Shown: piece after piece, positions 53,010 through 53,891 of the stretch
Layout: the number at the start of each line of letters is the position of its first letter
How positions within the stretch are numbered: the stretch's first letter is position 1
From: Gammaproteobacteria bacterium
GTDB taxonomy: Bacteria; Pseudomonadota; Gammaproteobacteria; Chromatiales; Sedimenticolaceae
DNA: 53,891 bases
NCBI GenBank assembly: GCA_020445165.1
Contig: JAGRHE010000002.1
Coordinates: forward strand, 1 to 53,891
Reading direction: 5' to 3'
The notes under the pieces: model-generated
The model's database searches: none
What the model was told of the DNA's origin: nothing
The model's input: the letters and a program-made list of their open reading frames with translations, nothing else
Translations under genes and position numbers: made by a program

Positions 53010-53702
53010 ATGAACAACAGGCGGTTTGCAGTACTCGTTTGCGCATTGTGCACGCTCCAGTTGCCGACCATGGCACTGGCGAACCTGATCACCAACCACA
53101 GTTTCGAGGCAGGCCCCGCCGTACCCGGTGGCCAGAGTTTCGTGACGGTCGGTGGTGGCTCCACGGCAATCACCGGCTGGCTGGTGACCGGCTCGACGAT
53201 CGACGTTGTCGAACCAGGATGGAACGTATCCGATGGCAATCGCGCGATCGATCTCGATGGTGCATTCTCAATCGGTGGCATCCAGCAGACCATCTCGACC
53301 ATCACCGGTGCGACCTACGACGTGACGTTCGACCTATCGGGTAACCCGGGCTTCCCCGGCCAGGCCGCCGGGCCTCAGGTCAAGAACGTACGCGTCGCGA
53401 TCGACAGTTTCACCCAGGACTATCAGTTCGACACGCAGGGACTCACACCCGCAACGCTGACCTGGCAACCGAACAGCTTCAGCTTCACCGCCTCGGGCGA
53501 TAGCGCGACGCTGTCGTTCGCCAGCCTGTCGCCGGGCAACAACAGCTGGGGTGCGATGATCGACAACGTATCGGTCACGCAGCGCAGCAACGGCGGTACG
53601 GGAACGGCGCCCACACCCGCGGTTGCCGGATTGCTGGTTGCCGGCCTCGCCTGCTTCGGGTTGGTGAGGCGCAGATCGCGGGCGTACAGCATCGGCGATT
53701 GA
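53010..53702 (+). CDS. Choice-of-anchor/DUF642-like exported protein with PEP-CTERM-type C terminus
   Basis: A 230-residue exported protein. A signal peptide (RRFAVLVCALCTLQLPTMAL, AN) precedes NLITNHSFEAGPAVPGGQSF, the typical opening of DUF642/choice-of-anchor C proteins, a galactose-binding-like beta sandwich (ITGWLVTGSTIDVVEPGWN, IDLDGAFSIGGIQQTIST, NSFSFTASGDSATLSFAS). The C terminus has a Pro motif (APTPAVAG), a hydrophobic helix (LLVAGLACFGLV) and an Arg-rich tail (RRRSRA), a variant PEP-CTERM sorting signal for exosortase. GAGAGGGGG lies just before ATG 53010. The upstream in-frame stretch to 52725 is basic and Pro-rich and looks non-coding. Confidence 0.76.
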   Translation: MNNRRFAVLVCALCTLQLPTMALANLITNHSFEAGPAVPGGQSFVTVGGGSTAITGWLVTGSTIDVVEPGWNVSDGNRAIDLDGAFSIGGIQQTISTITGATYDVTFDLSGNPGFPGQAAGPQVKNVRVAIDSFTQDYQFDTQGLTPATLTWQPNSFSFTASGDSATLSFASLSPGNNSWGAMIDNVSVTQRSNGGTGTAPTPAVAGLLVAGLACFGLVRRRSRAYSIGD

Positions 53703-53766
53703 TCACGCGCAGGCGCTGGGGAAGGATCGAGAACAGCAGACTACAGAGAACGGCGCGGAGAGATAA

Positions 53767-53842
<76 letters not shown>

Positions 53843-53891
53843 ATGATCGGTATGCGCCGGAGGGCGGCGCGAAAGAGGCGGTATTAAAGCG

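Noticed and set aside
53854..53870. GCGCCG-GAGGG-CGGCGC hairpin upstream of tRNA-Phe as terminator
   Set aside because: No T run and the gene it would end lies outside the window, so its role cannot be judged.

Overview
The window looks like chromosomal DNA of a GC-rich gammaproteobacterium (GC estimated by eye at 60-65%). Pointers are the RhlB-type helicase end, a YrfG-type HAD hydrolase divergent from CysQ, MtgA, an Edd-Eda Entner-Doudoroff pair, a DUF484-GGDEF protein, di-haem cytochromes and PEP-CTERM-like proteins. Genus cannot be fixed from the sequence alone.

Layout. 1-13.2 kb is mostly housekeeping: rhlB end, a cysteine-cluster protein, a GGDEF-EAL membrane enzyme, yrfG, cysQ plus a double-thioredoxin exported protein, a DUF4124-like protein, a GGDEF enzyme, mtgA and edd-eda. 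13.2-15 kb is a short accessory stretch: a PEP-CTERM-like gene behind a good sigma-54 promoter match, a double-hairpin repeat and a VapBC-like toxin-antitoxin pair. 15-27.5 kb is one leftward type I secretion locus: an HlyB-type ABC transporter, an HlyD-type adaptor, an unrecognised 144-residue protein and a 2811-residue secreted RTX protein that carries an FG-GAP propeller and an N-terminal non-repeat region of unknown function. 27.7-30.5 kb holds a membrane SGNH hydrolase and an Xre/RES toxin-antitoxin operon with a very clear promoter and twin operator.

30.5-40 kb holds an SDR/SRPBCC pair, a di-haem peroxidase facing a di-haem cytochrome c, an exported TAXI-receptor/metallo-beta-lactamase fusion, a DHH phosphoesterase, an SLC13 permease and an LpxH-like phosphoesterase. 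40.2-43 kb is an unrecognised three-gene operon ending in an exported trypsin-like protease with a discoidin-like domain. 43.7-50 kb is a five-gene cluster (YbhN-like membrane protein, HAD-UbiA fusion, DprE1-like FAD oxidase, DprE2-like SDR, GT-C-like membrane protein) that reads as a complete route to polyprenyl-phospho-arabinose and its transfer to an acceptor. 50-53.9 kb holds an HWE histidine kinase with a degenerate receiver, a stand-alone response regulator, a second PEP-CTERM-like exported protein and tRNA-Phe.

The most noteworthy items are the type I secretion locus with its possible effector/partner pair, the DPA-like lipid-sugar cluster with a natural Cys-to-Ala change at the benzothiazinone target position, the TAXI-MBL fusion, and the twin CCATATGG operator that encloses the -10 box and start codon of the RES toxin-antitoxin operon.
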